DNA from: Magnolia sinica
Lineage: Eukaryota; Streptophyta; Magnoliopsida; Magnoliales; Magnoliaceae
Direction of reading: 5' to 3'
NCBI RefSeq assembly: GCF_029962835.1
Contig: NC_080583.1
Coordinates: 50,819,658-50,883,657 of the forward strand
Length of the DNA: 64,000 nucleotides
The translations under genes and the position numbers were made by a program. Under the pieces are notes generated by a model. That model was given only the letters and a program-made list of their open reading frames with translations. It did no database searches and was not told the DNA's origin. Position 1 is the first letter of the stretch. Each line of letters opens with the position of its first letter. Shown here one piece after another: positions 46,394-57,469 of the stretch.

Positions 46394-48929
46394 GGTGTAG
46401 TGGAGGAACCCCACCACTATGGGCCCCTCTTTGATCGCAACACATACATCAAAGTGGGTCCCATCATAAGTGGGCCCTTAAATGGAAATCAACGGTGGAT
46501 CACCTACCAATTGGCCTTCTTCTTTAGCTCCTTGGAATCCTTGGCTCCTAAACTTTGATTTTGATAGAGGATGATGAAGATTGAAGGGTTGGATGGTGAG
46601 ATGAGGGGGTAGGAAGTGAGCCACATAATAGGCTTTCTCTCCTTAGAATTTTTCTGTCATGGAGGCTTAGGATTTGGGGGAGAATGGGATGGGTGGAGTG
46701 ATGTATGGGAGAGAGGGATGGTGTTATAAGAAAGAGATGACTAGAAAGAGAGAGAGAGAGAGAGAGAGAGAGTTGACTTTAGGAATGGGAGAGAGATGGG
46801 TAGGGTATGGGTGTTATAAGGGGAGTGATGGGATGTGTACTTGACTTGAGGTGATTGATTGATGTGATGGGTTGTAGAGATTCTCTCAGAATTCGCAACG
46901 CACGACATTTTCCTCGAAATAAATGCGGGCCCACAACTCCTGGCCTGGGTATCACATCGGGGCGTGAGAGGCTGCGTTGGAACCACGGCGATGGCGTAGT
47001 CGCTAGGATACAAGTTTTGAGTCGAGTCGACATAGATATACAGGATGCGACTTAAGATCGCATGCAAACGCCAATTATAAGTCGTATGTTGTCGAAATTC
47101 GATCGGGAGGACCTCGAAAGTCTATGGAACAGTATGGTCTAAGATACAGGCCCTACACCTTAGATCACGGGCATCCAAGATCTATGGGATCCTAATCTCA
47201 TCCTCTGAGATCTTTAGGGGAAGACATCCAGGAAAAATCCTTAGACCGTTAGACTTGGATAAGGCCAATCTGTCACGCCCCAAACTCAGAAACCGGGCTC
47301 ATAAAATTTTCGATTGCCGAATCCGGTGCCAACAGCCTCCATAGTACCCCATTCTCGGCTCCCAGCTCCTATACGCCATATTCATATCCTGGGATCCTAT
47401 AAGAAGGATTTTTTTTCAATGTACCTTATCTCGTAAGAAGCATAACCACAAGTATACCCAAATCACAAAGGCAACATCATCATCATATATCCACTAATAT
47501 AAACAGTTGAATACAATACCTGAAAGGAAAATACATATATCAATAATCAAAGCTCCACAAGACAGCTGCAAACTCCAAGCTCAACACTGCTGCGACCTAA
47601 CGCCACCTGCAAGCATCTATCGTGTATAAGCTTATAAAAAGCTTAGAGGGTGGTGAAAGTGTGTGCGATGCATGTGCCAAGCATATAGATATCAGAGTAA
47701 GCAGAAATACTGGCAATCCATAAATACCATCAGCCTTATCCAGGCTATATGGTGCAAAAACATAAACCAATATCATATACTAAGGGAGCAATGTAGATCA
47801 CTTATGCAATGCAGAGACATAGTAAGCCAAATATCAAATACCGAGGATGCAATGCAATATGCAAATCCTGATAAGCCTTCGAATACCATCAACCTCATCC
47901 AGACCATATAAGTTCAGAGACATAACAACCCAAAATGCCATATCTCACAGATGTAATGCCATATGCGGTGCGAATGAAATGACCAAGTTGGAGTATGAAG
48001 TCGGGATGTAATATTGCAAGCTATAGGGTCCACCACAAAGGACTTCTATCCAAATCAATCTCATACCTAAATTTGGATAGTCAGACTCAATGTGGTAAAC
48101 TCCTTATCTTAGGTTAGTTGCGCGCCCCAACTGAAATCCTAGCTATTGAGGACGTATATATAATAATTAATTGCGCACCACCTGCCCGAGTGGATAATAA
48201 ATAAATGAATAAATGAGTAAAATGTTGAGTATGCAACTCTTGCTCAATAAGTCCATATATCAGTATTATACATCTCTAGGATCATCACCGGAGTCTAGTA
48301 TACTTTACATGCAATCGCTGCCCACTGGATACACAACCATGCAAGTGGAAGAGACCTCACTATCCGCCTGGCCAGTAGTCAGCCAATATCTACCCGACAC
48401 GTCGATAACGGACTCAATTACAAGCTGGTCAAACTCAACCTGGCTATGCCCACTACCCTCGGGCGGGTAAGGCCACAACCCCTTCCCAACTGACCATGAC
48501 ACAGTGGGAGACGCGGCTTACTGGTATTCGGCACTCAGGCGCTCAAGTATCCACTCGGTCTAGACGTTGGAGCGTCTCTTAGCCACGGAGGTTTAGGAAT
48601 TTTCACACAAGGACATCTATGGCGCCCCGATGCTAGTAACAGATTTCTGTATCCCATCTGGCCATCCACGACATGCCTGTGGAGGCTATGGCCCTGATGT
48701 CACTAGGGCATACAGTAATCACAACACACAATGCAGAATGCATGAGTCATACAATCCAGTCATGCATCAATCATGTGCATACCATGTGCTCATCTGAGAC
48801 AATCTCCGCCTATCAGGAAGTCTCATAACAACCTGCCCAATGACATATGCAATGGTTAACCACACCTCATAACAAACATGCAGATGATGTGTATGGGCAT
48901 GTATCATGATGTTATGTTATCACATACTC

Positions 48930-49240
48930 ATAATCGATATCGACAACCGGCACCAATAATCGGTATCGATAATCGGCCTATACAATCAACCTCGATAATC
49001 AGAATTAGCCTTGACAATCGGAATCAGCCTCGATAATCAATAATCGGCCTCGATAATCGGAATCGACCTCAATAATCGAAATTGGCCTGGACAATCGAAA
49101 TCGGCCTCGATAATCTGCCTCGACAATCGGAATCGACCTCCATGATCGGAATTGGCCTCGATAATCAGCATCGGCCTCGATAATCGGCACCGATAATCAG
49201 CATCGATAATAGGCACCGATACAACATCGATAATTGGCCT
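48930..49240. repeat. Short tandem array of CTCGATAATCGG-type units in A4
   Basis: About 15 units of 18-25 bp, each with (C)GATAATCGG or GACAATCGG. It is in the place of the 70-bp minisatellite of A3 and shows the same core word. Confidence 0.85.
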
Positions 49241-49329
49241 AACAAAGGGCCTAAGGGAAGGTCACAATGTGGACATTTAACCATCATTGCCCATCAATGT
49301 GGACATTTAACCAACATCGCTCTGAAGGA

Positions 49330-49930
49330 GTGGCCCACATATAGCCAAATGTATAGTAGGCCCATGGCCTCACACAAGGGCCTAATATACAACACCATGG
49401 GCCTCACTCAAGGCCACATATGCATCACATTAGGCCTCATATACATCACATCGGGCCGTAATACGTGGGTCTCATATACATCAAATGGGTCTCATACAAG
49501 GGCCACAATTACATCAGATTAGGCCTCATCAATGGGCTACAGTACATGGACCTCATATATATCAAATGGGCCGCAACAATGGGCCTCATATACTTCAAGT
49601 CGGGCTGCATCACATTGGTCTCATATACATCGTAATGGGTTGTATCTCATGGGCTTAATACACATCACAATGGGCCATATTACATGGGCCTCATATGCAT
49701 CGCAATGGGCCTCTCACACGGGCCTAATACACATCACAATGGCTTCATCACACGGGCCTCACACATGGGCCTCACTATCTGGGCCTCAAATACATCACAA
49801 TGAGTCGCATTACTTGGGCCTAATATACATCACGATGGGCCTCACTCATGGGCCACATATGCATCACATTGGGCCTTGCTCATGGGCTTTAAATACATCA
49901 CAATAGGCCTTAGCAAATGGGCCACAAATA
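49330..49930 (+). repeat. Tandem array of GGGCCTCATATACATCACAAT units in A4
   Basis: About 18 irregular units of 25-45 bp. The six-frame proteins rich in WAS, GPHIH and MGL repeats come from this array and are not genes. Confidence 0.8.
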
Positions 49931-50465
49931 CATCAATGTGGGGTTCACCGTCCACGCAATGGATGGCGTGGATTAAAACATGCATCAGGGTGCATCCAGC
50001 ACTGTCCCAAACAACTGGACGATGTGGATAAATGCATCATGGTGGTCCCACGTGGGTGTGGCCACACGTGTCATTAAGGTGGGCCCCTCGTGTATAGCAC
50101 GGATGGTATGGATATAAAACATATACTTCAAAGGGGACCCACAAAGCTTGTTAACGTCAATACAGCAGCTATATAGGAGGGTGGTCCCCACCGTCTAGAT
50201 GGATGGTGGATGATGTGGATCATCAACGTGGGGTTCACGTCCAACTGGTTTGAACGATGTGGATATACATCACATACATCACATGTGGGCTCCACAAATA
50301 GACGGTGTTGATAAGGCACATGTATCACGGTGCATCCCACCATCCAACAATCTAAACGGTGGAAATAAAAACACATATATCATGGTGAGTTATCCACCGT
50401 CCAATCCACTGGACGGTGGATGGAAGGGGTGAAACTCTTACATCCGGTGGGTACCACGTGTGGCC

Positions 50466-50471
<6 letters not shown>

Positions 50472-50536
<65 letters not shown>
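50472..50536. repeat. (TA)n microsatellite in A4
   Basis: About 32 TA units inside the GGTGGGCCCCAC array. Confidence 0.96.
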
Positions 50537-50542
<6 letters not shown>

Positions 50543-51105
50543 TTATGTTTTCAGACATCTAGACCTGGACGACCAATTGACGGACGGTCTGGATATAAAT
50601 TCCATGTGGGACCCACCGTCCTTGCTGCTGGACGGTGGAGTCACACGTGAAGATCAAGTGGGTCCACACGATCTAGATGGTTGGCTAAAACACACACCTC
50701 GTGATCAGATCCACAGAACCTTGCTGACTTCAATATAGCAGCTATTGCTGCTAGTGGACGGACGGTTGGGATCTAACATATACCTCATATACCTCATGGT
50801 GGAGGCCCACAGGCCTTGCTGACATCAATTACAGTAATGTTCTACGGCTGGGGCCACAGATGGACGGTGTTGATGAAACACGACCATCATGGTGTGACCC
50901 ACCGTCTAGATTATATAATCATGGTGGGTCCACGTAGGTGTGGCCTACCGAAGTTCTGAATCAAGTAGGTATTTGTGCTTTGCCTTCATCTAGGGTTTGC
51001 TTAATTACGAGCAGCAGAGTGCCGCTGATGGACGGCCAGCAGGGTGGCCCTGCTTGGCGGACGACGTGGATGCGAACATATATCAAGGTGGGGTCCACAA
51101 CAGGG

Positions 51106-51108
<3 letters not shown>

Positions 51109-51139
<31 letters not shown>
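51109..51139. repeat. (GA)n microsatellite in A4
   Basis: About 15 GA units, at the same place as the tracts in A1 and A2. Confidence 0.94.
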
Positions 51140-51140
<1 letters not shown>

Positions 51141-51395
51141 GTGTGCAATGGAGGGCTCCACCAATATGAGCCCTCCCTCTCATATAAAACATACATCAAG
51201 TGGGTCCCACTTGTCTCATACATCAAAGATCAAGATCTATTCAAGAACACCCACCTTTCATTCTTCTTCTTGCTCCAAGGCTCTTAAGAAGCTCCTTTAA
51301 TGGTGGAGATGATAATCTAAGGGTTGGATTGGGTGGTAGGAAGGTGGCCACACCTAGCTTCTTTCTCCATGGAAGCTTGGACGTCCACCTCTCTG

Positions 51396-54327
51396 TAACG
51401 CCCTGAAATTCGGGGGTCGAGCATAACTCAACTCCCGAGTTCCAAAACATCACTTATGCAACATATTTAATGAAAGATGTATGTTGACTGTATTAGTGCA
51501 TAAAACATGGAATAGATTAAGCCAAAACACAGATATGATTCAGGGATAAGTGAATAATAATTAGGCAGGTCTTAGTGAGAAAATATTGTGTACAAGTGTA
51601 AACCCCTGAATTACATATACAAGCCGGATCGTATGAAAGTGTTATTTGACAAAATTGATAAGTATCAAGTTACATCATTTAGATTCCAGAAATAATCCCA
51701 GAGATCCCGCCATCAGACCAAGGCTCGCTAGAACCCGTCAACCAGCATATAAGAGAAGGCCTCATCATCATCCGGCTCGCTCGCCTCGAAGTCGCATCCA
51801 CATCGCAACATCGAGCCTAAGGCAGTCGGTGGGTGCTTTAACACCGCCGTAGACGTGAGAGTGAGTGATCACTCGGTGGAACAATAAGGCGGTTAACATG
51901 TTATCAGTTCAATCAGACAGTAAGATAAAGCACGACAATTAAATAAATCCTAAGTACGCTCTGATTAATGCAAGGATGTATGCAATATGATGCCTATGCC
52001 CTCACGCGTACACCCTCGGCGTCTTCATCTTACGTTACGGATGACATCGCCTCAAAGTGCGCCACATCTACAAAGCATATGCAAATGCGGTGCATGGATA
52101 TGATTACCAAGTTGTTATTAGTCCATTTCACACATCCGATTGGGAAGCTAAGATACCTTCCTCATATCACCATCAAACAGTGATCCATTCTGGGTCGTCA
52201 AACCTAGACATCTCATACGATCTATGGTTGAGGTCGTGCAAAGGGCTCGCACCAATCAATGCACGCCTTTCATGCCTTTAGTACCACCACCTCAATGCGG
52301 TATCCATATATGCTCGAGGTCACAAAGGGCTCTCACCAATCAATGTAGGCCGACAAGGGCATAATGTCCCATACCATCATAATCGGCTCACGAGTTTATT
52401 GCTCAGATCACTACGGGAGGCTCGTCACCCAACGTAGGCCGCATCACAGGTCCCATACCACCATGCTGGGCTCATGAGTCTTAGCGGATCAGATACCATG
52501 GTTATTAGGATTTGCACTGGTAAGTTCGGTATCCTAGATTCAAGCAGTAGCGCAACATGGTGAACATACATCGACCAATCGGGTTACTTGACAAACTCGA
52601 CATACAGGCAGTTGAATTGAGGCAAGAGTGCCAAACATGCTTGGCCAAACAACATCTCTAATCGGCTCAGTTCGTCTAAATGCTCACGTGGCGAAAGCAA
52701 TCTCAACCACGAAATAGGGTCAATTACCGCCCGGACTAAGGCATAGTCCCAAACACATTACACTACTACAGTATTCTACAATTTAGAATAGTGAACAACA
52801 ACTCAAATCATGGTACATACGCATGAAATAACCCCAGGAATGTAAGCACAAGGAGTGCTTGAATTTAAATAACAGGTTACTTGCATAAAGGAAATCATGC
52901 GCATCAAAAGAGTGTTGAGAATCACTTCTCAACGCCCGCAATAGTGTAATAAGTTACACTAGATCATTCATGCCTTTCTACAAACACTTAGCATACATGG
53001 AACAACATACATGGATTTAAACATGGATTTGACAATTCCTTTTACCAAGGAGTTGTCATCCACGTCTAGCATACATACATGACAAATAATCATGGCAAAC
53101 ATAAGTGCATATTTTATATATACGTACTTTATAAATACACATAGAATACACAAATCTCAAGATAGCTCATCATCAGGAAAGCAATGTAAACATACCATTT
53201 GGCATGTGAAATCTCATCCATAACAAGAATAAATCACTAACTGGGATTGAAAGCCTTGAATACCATAACCTACACTTAAAGTCCGCACCTTAAGCCAGAA
53301 AAGAAACACCGAACTGATTTCGACGAGTTGTCTTCGTCAATGGCGAAAGAATACCCTATAACAAGGTGAGGAATGAGATACAACAACACCATAACTCATC
53401 TAAGCTCTCACACAGGTTAGGGTTAGATTAACGTCAGAAGAACGATTCAAAGTGAAGGTTCAAAGATGAAGAAGAACAAAGAAGAATCCAAGATGATTCA
53501 CCAACTTATCTCTCTCACTTTCTCTCTCTTTCCAAGCTAGGGTTAGAGAAAAATCGTATGGAAAAGAGAGCTAGGGTTTAAGGACTATAAATAGGCCTAT
53601 TCTTGATGAAAATAACCCCAGGGTCAAGGTATACTTAGGTTATAACCAAAGTAAGCCTTTCTCGATCCAACGAAGCACTTCTGGTGGGCCTATAACCACG
53701 AAAGGTCGGACTTAAGCTCCTTGACTATGGATCTAGGTTAAGTTGAGTTTTCATACCGACCGGCTCTTCAGATCAGCCGTGGCGGACCACACTCAATTCA
53801 ACGGTCACGGAATCTCGATCAGGTCCACAAGCACTAGGATATGCCTGGGCCAACTATCCTGATCAGAGGGTGAAATTGGGTCAGAATCCAACGGTCAGAT
53901 AGCTTAAAATCGTCGAGCAAGCGACACGACTCAGATTTCATAAAAAGCTTATTAAATTCCAACCGTTCTCATACTCTTCACTCTGAGCTCAAGCAAATCG
54001 ACCCATAACATCAGATGGACTTGATTTTCGAGGTGATGGTCAAGCCCAACTCGGTGACCGCAACAGCCTAAGATCATCGCCATCGGACTTTCGACGCGCG
54101 GTCCAGGTCCGATCCAGATCTTCCAAAAATTCTCCAGAACAACTGGATTTAGCGATGGATCCCAGGTTTCAGAGTAACGTAGCGCTAACTAATCTACAAG
54201 TTTAGAGCCATGCAGATACAATTTAAAGTGATTGATGCGAATTTCACAAGCAATCGAGTATAGCGCTAATTACCCCAAAAATAACTACTTAAGGAAAGAT
54301 TAGCACAAAAATTCCAAGGTCGTTATA
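51396..54327 (-). mobile_element. Solo LTR B2 (family B, inverted, 2.93 kb)
   Basis: It is flanked by perfect CTCTC duplications (51391-51395 and 54328-54332) and inserted in A4. On the plus strand it starts TGTAACGCCCTGAAATTCG, the reverse complement of the end of B1, and ends GTCGTTATA. It shares with B1 the GGCTCGTCACC blocks, the GTTGTCATCC/GGAATTG region and the TATA area near 53585. No coding region. Confidence 0.92.
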
Positions 54328-54356
54328 CTCTCTCATGGGTGTTGCTTGGGAGTGGG

Positions 54357-54360
<4 letters not shown>

Positions 54361-54395
<35 letters not shown>
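54361..54395. repeat. (GA)n microsatellite
   Basis: First of two GA tracts in the A4 tail; the second is at 54474-54501. Confidence 0.94.
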
Positions 54396-54399
<4 letters not shown>

Positions 54400-54466
54400 G
54401 TAAGAGAGGAAGAGGGATGGTGAGTGATGGGTAAGTGAGTGATGGGTGTACTTGAAACGGGATGGG

Positions 54467-54473
<7 letters not shown>

Positions 54474-54501
<28 letters not shown>
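54474..54501. repeat. (GA)n microsatellite
   Basis: Fourteen GA units in the A4 tail. A1 (3958-3974) and A2 (46745-46772) have a shorter tract here. Confidence 0.94.
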
Positions 54502-54503
<2 letters not shown>

Positions 54504-54927
54504 GACTTTGGGGTTGCTTGTACTTGGGGTGGGATATATACTTGACATGATTGATGTGATTAATAGGACATATTCTCTTGGGTTTGCAAATGCGTGGCGT
54601 TTTTCTCTAACTGAATGCGGGCCCACATCACCTAGCCTGGGTATCGAATCGGCGCATGAGATGCGGTCTTTGAACCGCGGCGACGACGCAGTCGCAAGGG
54701 TACAAGTTTCGGGTTGAGCCGACTCAGATTGACAGGGTACGTCTCAGGAATGCGTGCAAATGCTATCTACACATCACGGGTTTCCGGAATTTGACTGGGA
54801 GGACCACGGAAGCCTACGGAACGGTACGGTCTTGGATACAGGCCTCACACAATCAGTAGTCGGAAGCCAATAAGCTCATTCGACCTTTGGGCAAGATCGG
54901 ATGGATGAGGCAGATGACGCCTTTGGG

Positions 54928-55105
54928 GTAGACTGGACCGACTTATAAGTAGGTCGGGTTACAATCGAGTCGACCTATGACTGGACCAATAGGTCGGGCT
55001 ACGGTTAAGCTAACTTGTGACTAGACTGACCTATGAGTAGGTCAGGCTACGATCGAGCTAACCTGTGAAAAACCGACCTATGAGTAAGTCAGGCTATCTT
55101 ATTGA
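54928..55105 (+). repeat. Tandem repeat of about 47 bp, four copies, in the Tat LTR end
   Basis: TAGGTCGGGTTAC / TAGGTCAGGCTAC recurs at about 54950, 54990, 55038 and 55085, with GACCGACCTATGAGT and CGATCGAGCTAACCTGTGA between. It is the last recognisable part of the Tat LTR before the esterase gene. Confidence 0.8.
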
Positions 55106-55444
55106 TTGGTTCTTCTCTGCCAGTAGTTCTTTGTCAAGTGGTCTGATCATCGAGTCTGTGCCGTTTATAGATTTGACTCCTCTTTATAAGCCGCTATATT
55201 TTCCCCACGACGAAATACACAACACACAACGCAACTTTCATCAAATTATATATATTCCTCTTGGATTAGCTCGGTAGAAGAACAGGGTCCACATGAGATT
55301 TTCATCATGCCCTGAAATGAGCGGGCGGGCAAAATGGATGGATGGCATAGATAAAACGCACACCGACCAGTGTACTAAGTCGAGTCCTTCCTAATCTTTC
55401 CTCTCTTCTTACAACTTGTAAGAGAGAGAGAGAGAGAGAGAGAG
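55106..55444 (+). promoter_or_regulatory. 5' flank of the esterase gene
   Basis: About 340 bp between the Tat LTR repeat and the ATG. It holds possible TATA words (TTTATAAG near 55190, TATATATA near 55247). A MITE-end-like piece (TGGATGGATGGCATAGATAA, 55336-55355) lies near its end, and a GA tract touches the start codon (55419-55444). No single core promoter can be chosen from the sequence. Confidence 0.35.
55419..55444 (+). repeat. (GA)n tract just before the esterase start codon
   Basis: AAGAGAGAG...GAGAG ending one base before ATG at 55445. It probably lies in the 5' UTR. GA tracts near plant transcription starts can bind BPC/GAGA-binding proteins (family knowledge). Confidence 0.85.
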
Positions 55445-55999
55445 ATGGAAATGGCCGAATCGGAGGAGGGAAGGTCGAACTGGCTCGAGAAAGTGATCTT
55501 TATCCTATCAGGACAGAGTAACATGGCTGGCCGAGGAGGCGTAACCAAGTCAAAGAAGTGGGACCGGGTCGTTCCCCCTGAATGCATTCCCAGCCCTTCC
55601 ATCCTCCGGTTCACCGCCCGGTCTACCTGGGAAGAGGCCTCAGACCCCCTCCATGCCGACATTGACACGCACAAGACTTGCGGCGTCGGTCCAGGTATGC
55701 CCTTCGCTAACGCTCTTCGGGCCCATCGTCCGACCATTGGGATTGTGGGTCTCGTCCCTTGTGCGGTGGGCGGTACGGCGATCAAGGAGTGGGAGCGGGG
55801 ATCGCATCTGTACGAGAATATGGTGAGAAGGGCCAAAGAGTCAGTGAAAGGTGGTGGAGAGATCAGGGCCCTTCTTTGGTATCAGGGAGAGAGTGACACG
55901 GGATCTCAACACGCGGCCGAGTCTTACAAATCCCACATGGAGAAACTCATACAGGACGTCCGTTCAGATCTTCAACTGCCCTCACTTCCTATTATTCAG
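55445..55999 (+). CDS. SASA-domain carbohydrate esterase (CE6-like), exon 1
   Basis: Exon 1 of a two-exon gene and codes for residues 1-185 of 253. The family (SASA domain, carbohydrate esterase 6-like, as in Arabidopsis At4g34215) hydrolyses acetyl esters on sugars or xylan; the plant substrate is not firmly known. It has no signal peptide, so a cytosolic place is likely. SGNH blocks seen: SGQSNMAGRGG with nucleophile Ser25; GLVPCAVGGTAIKEWERG with the oxyanion-hole Gly at 109-110; LLWYQGESDT at 146-152, the third family block. The exon ends CAG before GT at 56000, phase 0. The first ATG is used; a second in-frame ATG is two codons later. The frame is intact with no stop. Codons are GC-rich compared with the AT-rich surroundings, as expected for a host gene. 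The ORF continuing into the intron to 56152 is artefactual. Confidence 0.92.
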
Positions 56000-56447
56000 G
56001 TTTTTTGGCTTTTCAACCTTTTCCCTGCTAAAAATTCTTCATTTGTAAACAACATTTTCGCTGTTTGTTTTTTTGTAAATTTCCTGGAAATGTTGTTTCC
56101 ATTTCTCTCCATTTTCCTGGAAAATAAAGTAATTTCCATTAAATTGATTTAATGTCCCTCTCTCTACGAACTCAATAAAGACCATATGGTGATCGTTCCT
56201 CCTCTCCATATATTTGTTTATCATTTACGTAGGAAAATAGCCTCAATGGTTCACTTTTCTGGCCTCAGTCTAATATGATTTTTTGACACATTTGTCTATG
56301 CCTTAATCTTGCTTACTCTCTCCCAAAGTTTCATAACGTAAGGGCCAATTTGATTTTCCATGATGCATGTAAATTCCTGGTAAATAAGTAATTATTACTT
56401 TTTAATTCCACCCAAAAAACTGGTCCGAAAATGTTGACTTAATCCGT

Positions 56448-56876
56448 GGGCCCACCGTAATGTATATGATATATCTGTGCCGTCTATCTGTTTTATTAGA
56501 ACATTTTAGGACATTAGCCAAAAAATGAGGCAGATTCATTGCTTAATTGGCCCACATAAAAGGAAACAATGACCTTAATTTGTCCACTATTGAAAGTTGG
56601 TTCTTTTACTGGGCCCACATTGAGGTTTATTCACCATCTAACCTGTTCATAGGGTCACATAGACATGGATAAGAGAAAACCATAAATATAAGCTTGATCT
56701 AAAACTTCTAAGAGCCTTAAGAAGTTTTTAATGGTAGGCTTTCAATTCTTACAATTTTGCGTGGTGTGGTTCACATGAGCTTTGGATCTGCCTCATTTTT
56801 GGGCTCATGCCCTATATTCAGTTGGCATAATGAATGGGCGGTGTGGATAAGCCACACACATTATGGTGGGCCCCAC
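56448..56876. mobile_element. MITE-like element with about 110-bp terminal inverted repeats, in the intron
   Basis: The left arm starts GTGGGCCCACCGTAATGTAT and runs to ...AATGAGGCAGATTCATTGC. The right arm is its inverted counterpart, ending GCCACACACATTATGGTGGGCCCCAC. Between them are GGGCCCACATTGAGGTTTAT and AATGGTAGGCTTTCAATTC, also found in the copy at 63470-63896 and in A1 and A2. No ORF. No clear target duplication. Confidence 0.7.
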
Positions 56877-57049
56877 ATTTATTTTGCAAATTTCTCAATT
56901 TAAGTGTTTAAAAAGTAACCCATCAAGCCAGCATTGGGAAAGATGCAGTAATTACCTTCGTAAATAATGATTACTCATTTACAAGGTAATTACAGTTGAA
57001 CCAGAAAATCAAACCGGCCCTAACATACAAGTTGAATCCGAAAAAAATA

Positions 57050-57469
57050 ATAATAATAAATCCATTACAGTTAGCGCAACACTTGTTCTGTTGTATGCAA
57101 AGAGGCCTTTGACACTCTCACACTCTTACTCAAGCAAGAAGTGGGGCAAGGGGAAGAGGGACTTGAAGGGAAAAAAAAAATGATAAAAGAATATCACTTT
57201 TATTAAAGTATTTTTTACTTTATACATCACAATGAGGTCATGTACATGTATATATAGGCACTTGGGGAGCTTTCTACATACTTTTCTTTTCATTTAACGA
57301 CTTTCTACTTACCTCAAATAACCATTGATATTTTTATATGCATTGAACTCTAAGAACCTTCTACTGTATTCTATTGAAACTTTTAATTTTGTTCATTTTT
57401 TTAACATTTTCAAAATAAATAATTCCCTTAGCCTTACACACTCATATAACTACAAAATTAGGTTTATTT
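57050..57469 (-). repeat. Possible LTR of the minus-strand Copia fragment
   Basis: AT-rich sequence directly downstream (on the minus strand) of the end of the Copia RNase H. It has a (A)n run at 57171-57180 and TATATATAGGCACTTGGGG near 57248. Position suggests a 3' LTR, but there is no second copy to prove it. Confidence 0.35.

Larger units (their letters stand above)
37501..47157 (+). mobile_element. Solo LTR A2 (family A), carrying nested A3
   Basis: It starts TGTCACGCCCCAAACTC and ends GGCCCTACA. It is flanked by a perfect CCTTA duplication (37496-37500 and 47158-47162). Without A3 it is about 4.0 kb, the same length as A1. It contains the MITE-derived block (39570-39960) and the GGGCCTCATATACATCA array (39185-39560). 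It is interrupted at 40601/46228 by A3. No coding region. Confidence 0.92.
47271..54849 (+). mobile_element. Solo LTR A4 (family A), carrying nested B2
   Basis: It starts TGTCACGCCCCAAACTC and ends AGGCCTCACA. It is flanked by perfect CAATC duplications (47266-47270 and 54850-54854). Without B2 it is about 4.6 kb. It lacks the MITE block and has longer CGATAATCGG and GGGCCTCATATACATCA arrays than A1 and A2. It lies only 113 bp from A2 in the same Tat LTR. Confidence 0.92.
37179..55100 (-). repeat. 5' LTR of the Tat element, interrupted by A2 and A4
   Basis: LTR pieces are 37179-37500, 47158-47270 and 54850 to roughly 55100-55230. Rejoining across the target duplications CCTTA and CAATC restores an uninterrupted sequence. 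The outer end is not defined, since no second LTR copy exists in the window. The last piece carries a tandem repeat of about 47 bp. Confidence 0.7.

Noticed and set aside
53013..53153. Tyr/Val/Met-rich minus ORF in B2 (52968-53153) as a membrane peptide
   Set aside because: Lies in the AT-rich R-U5 part of a solo LTR and is not conserved in B1.
55445..56152. 235-aa intron-retained form of the esterase
   Set aside because: The sequence after residue 185 is AT-rich, has Phe/Leu runs and lacks the catalytic DxxH pair, which is in frame in exon 2 behind a good acceptor.
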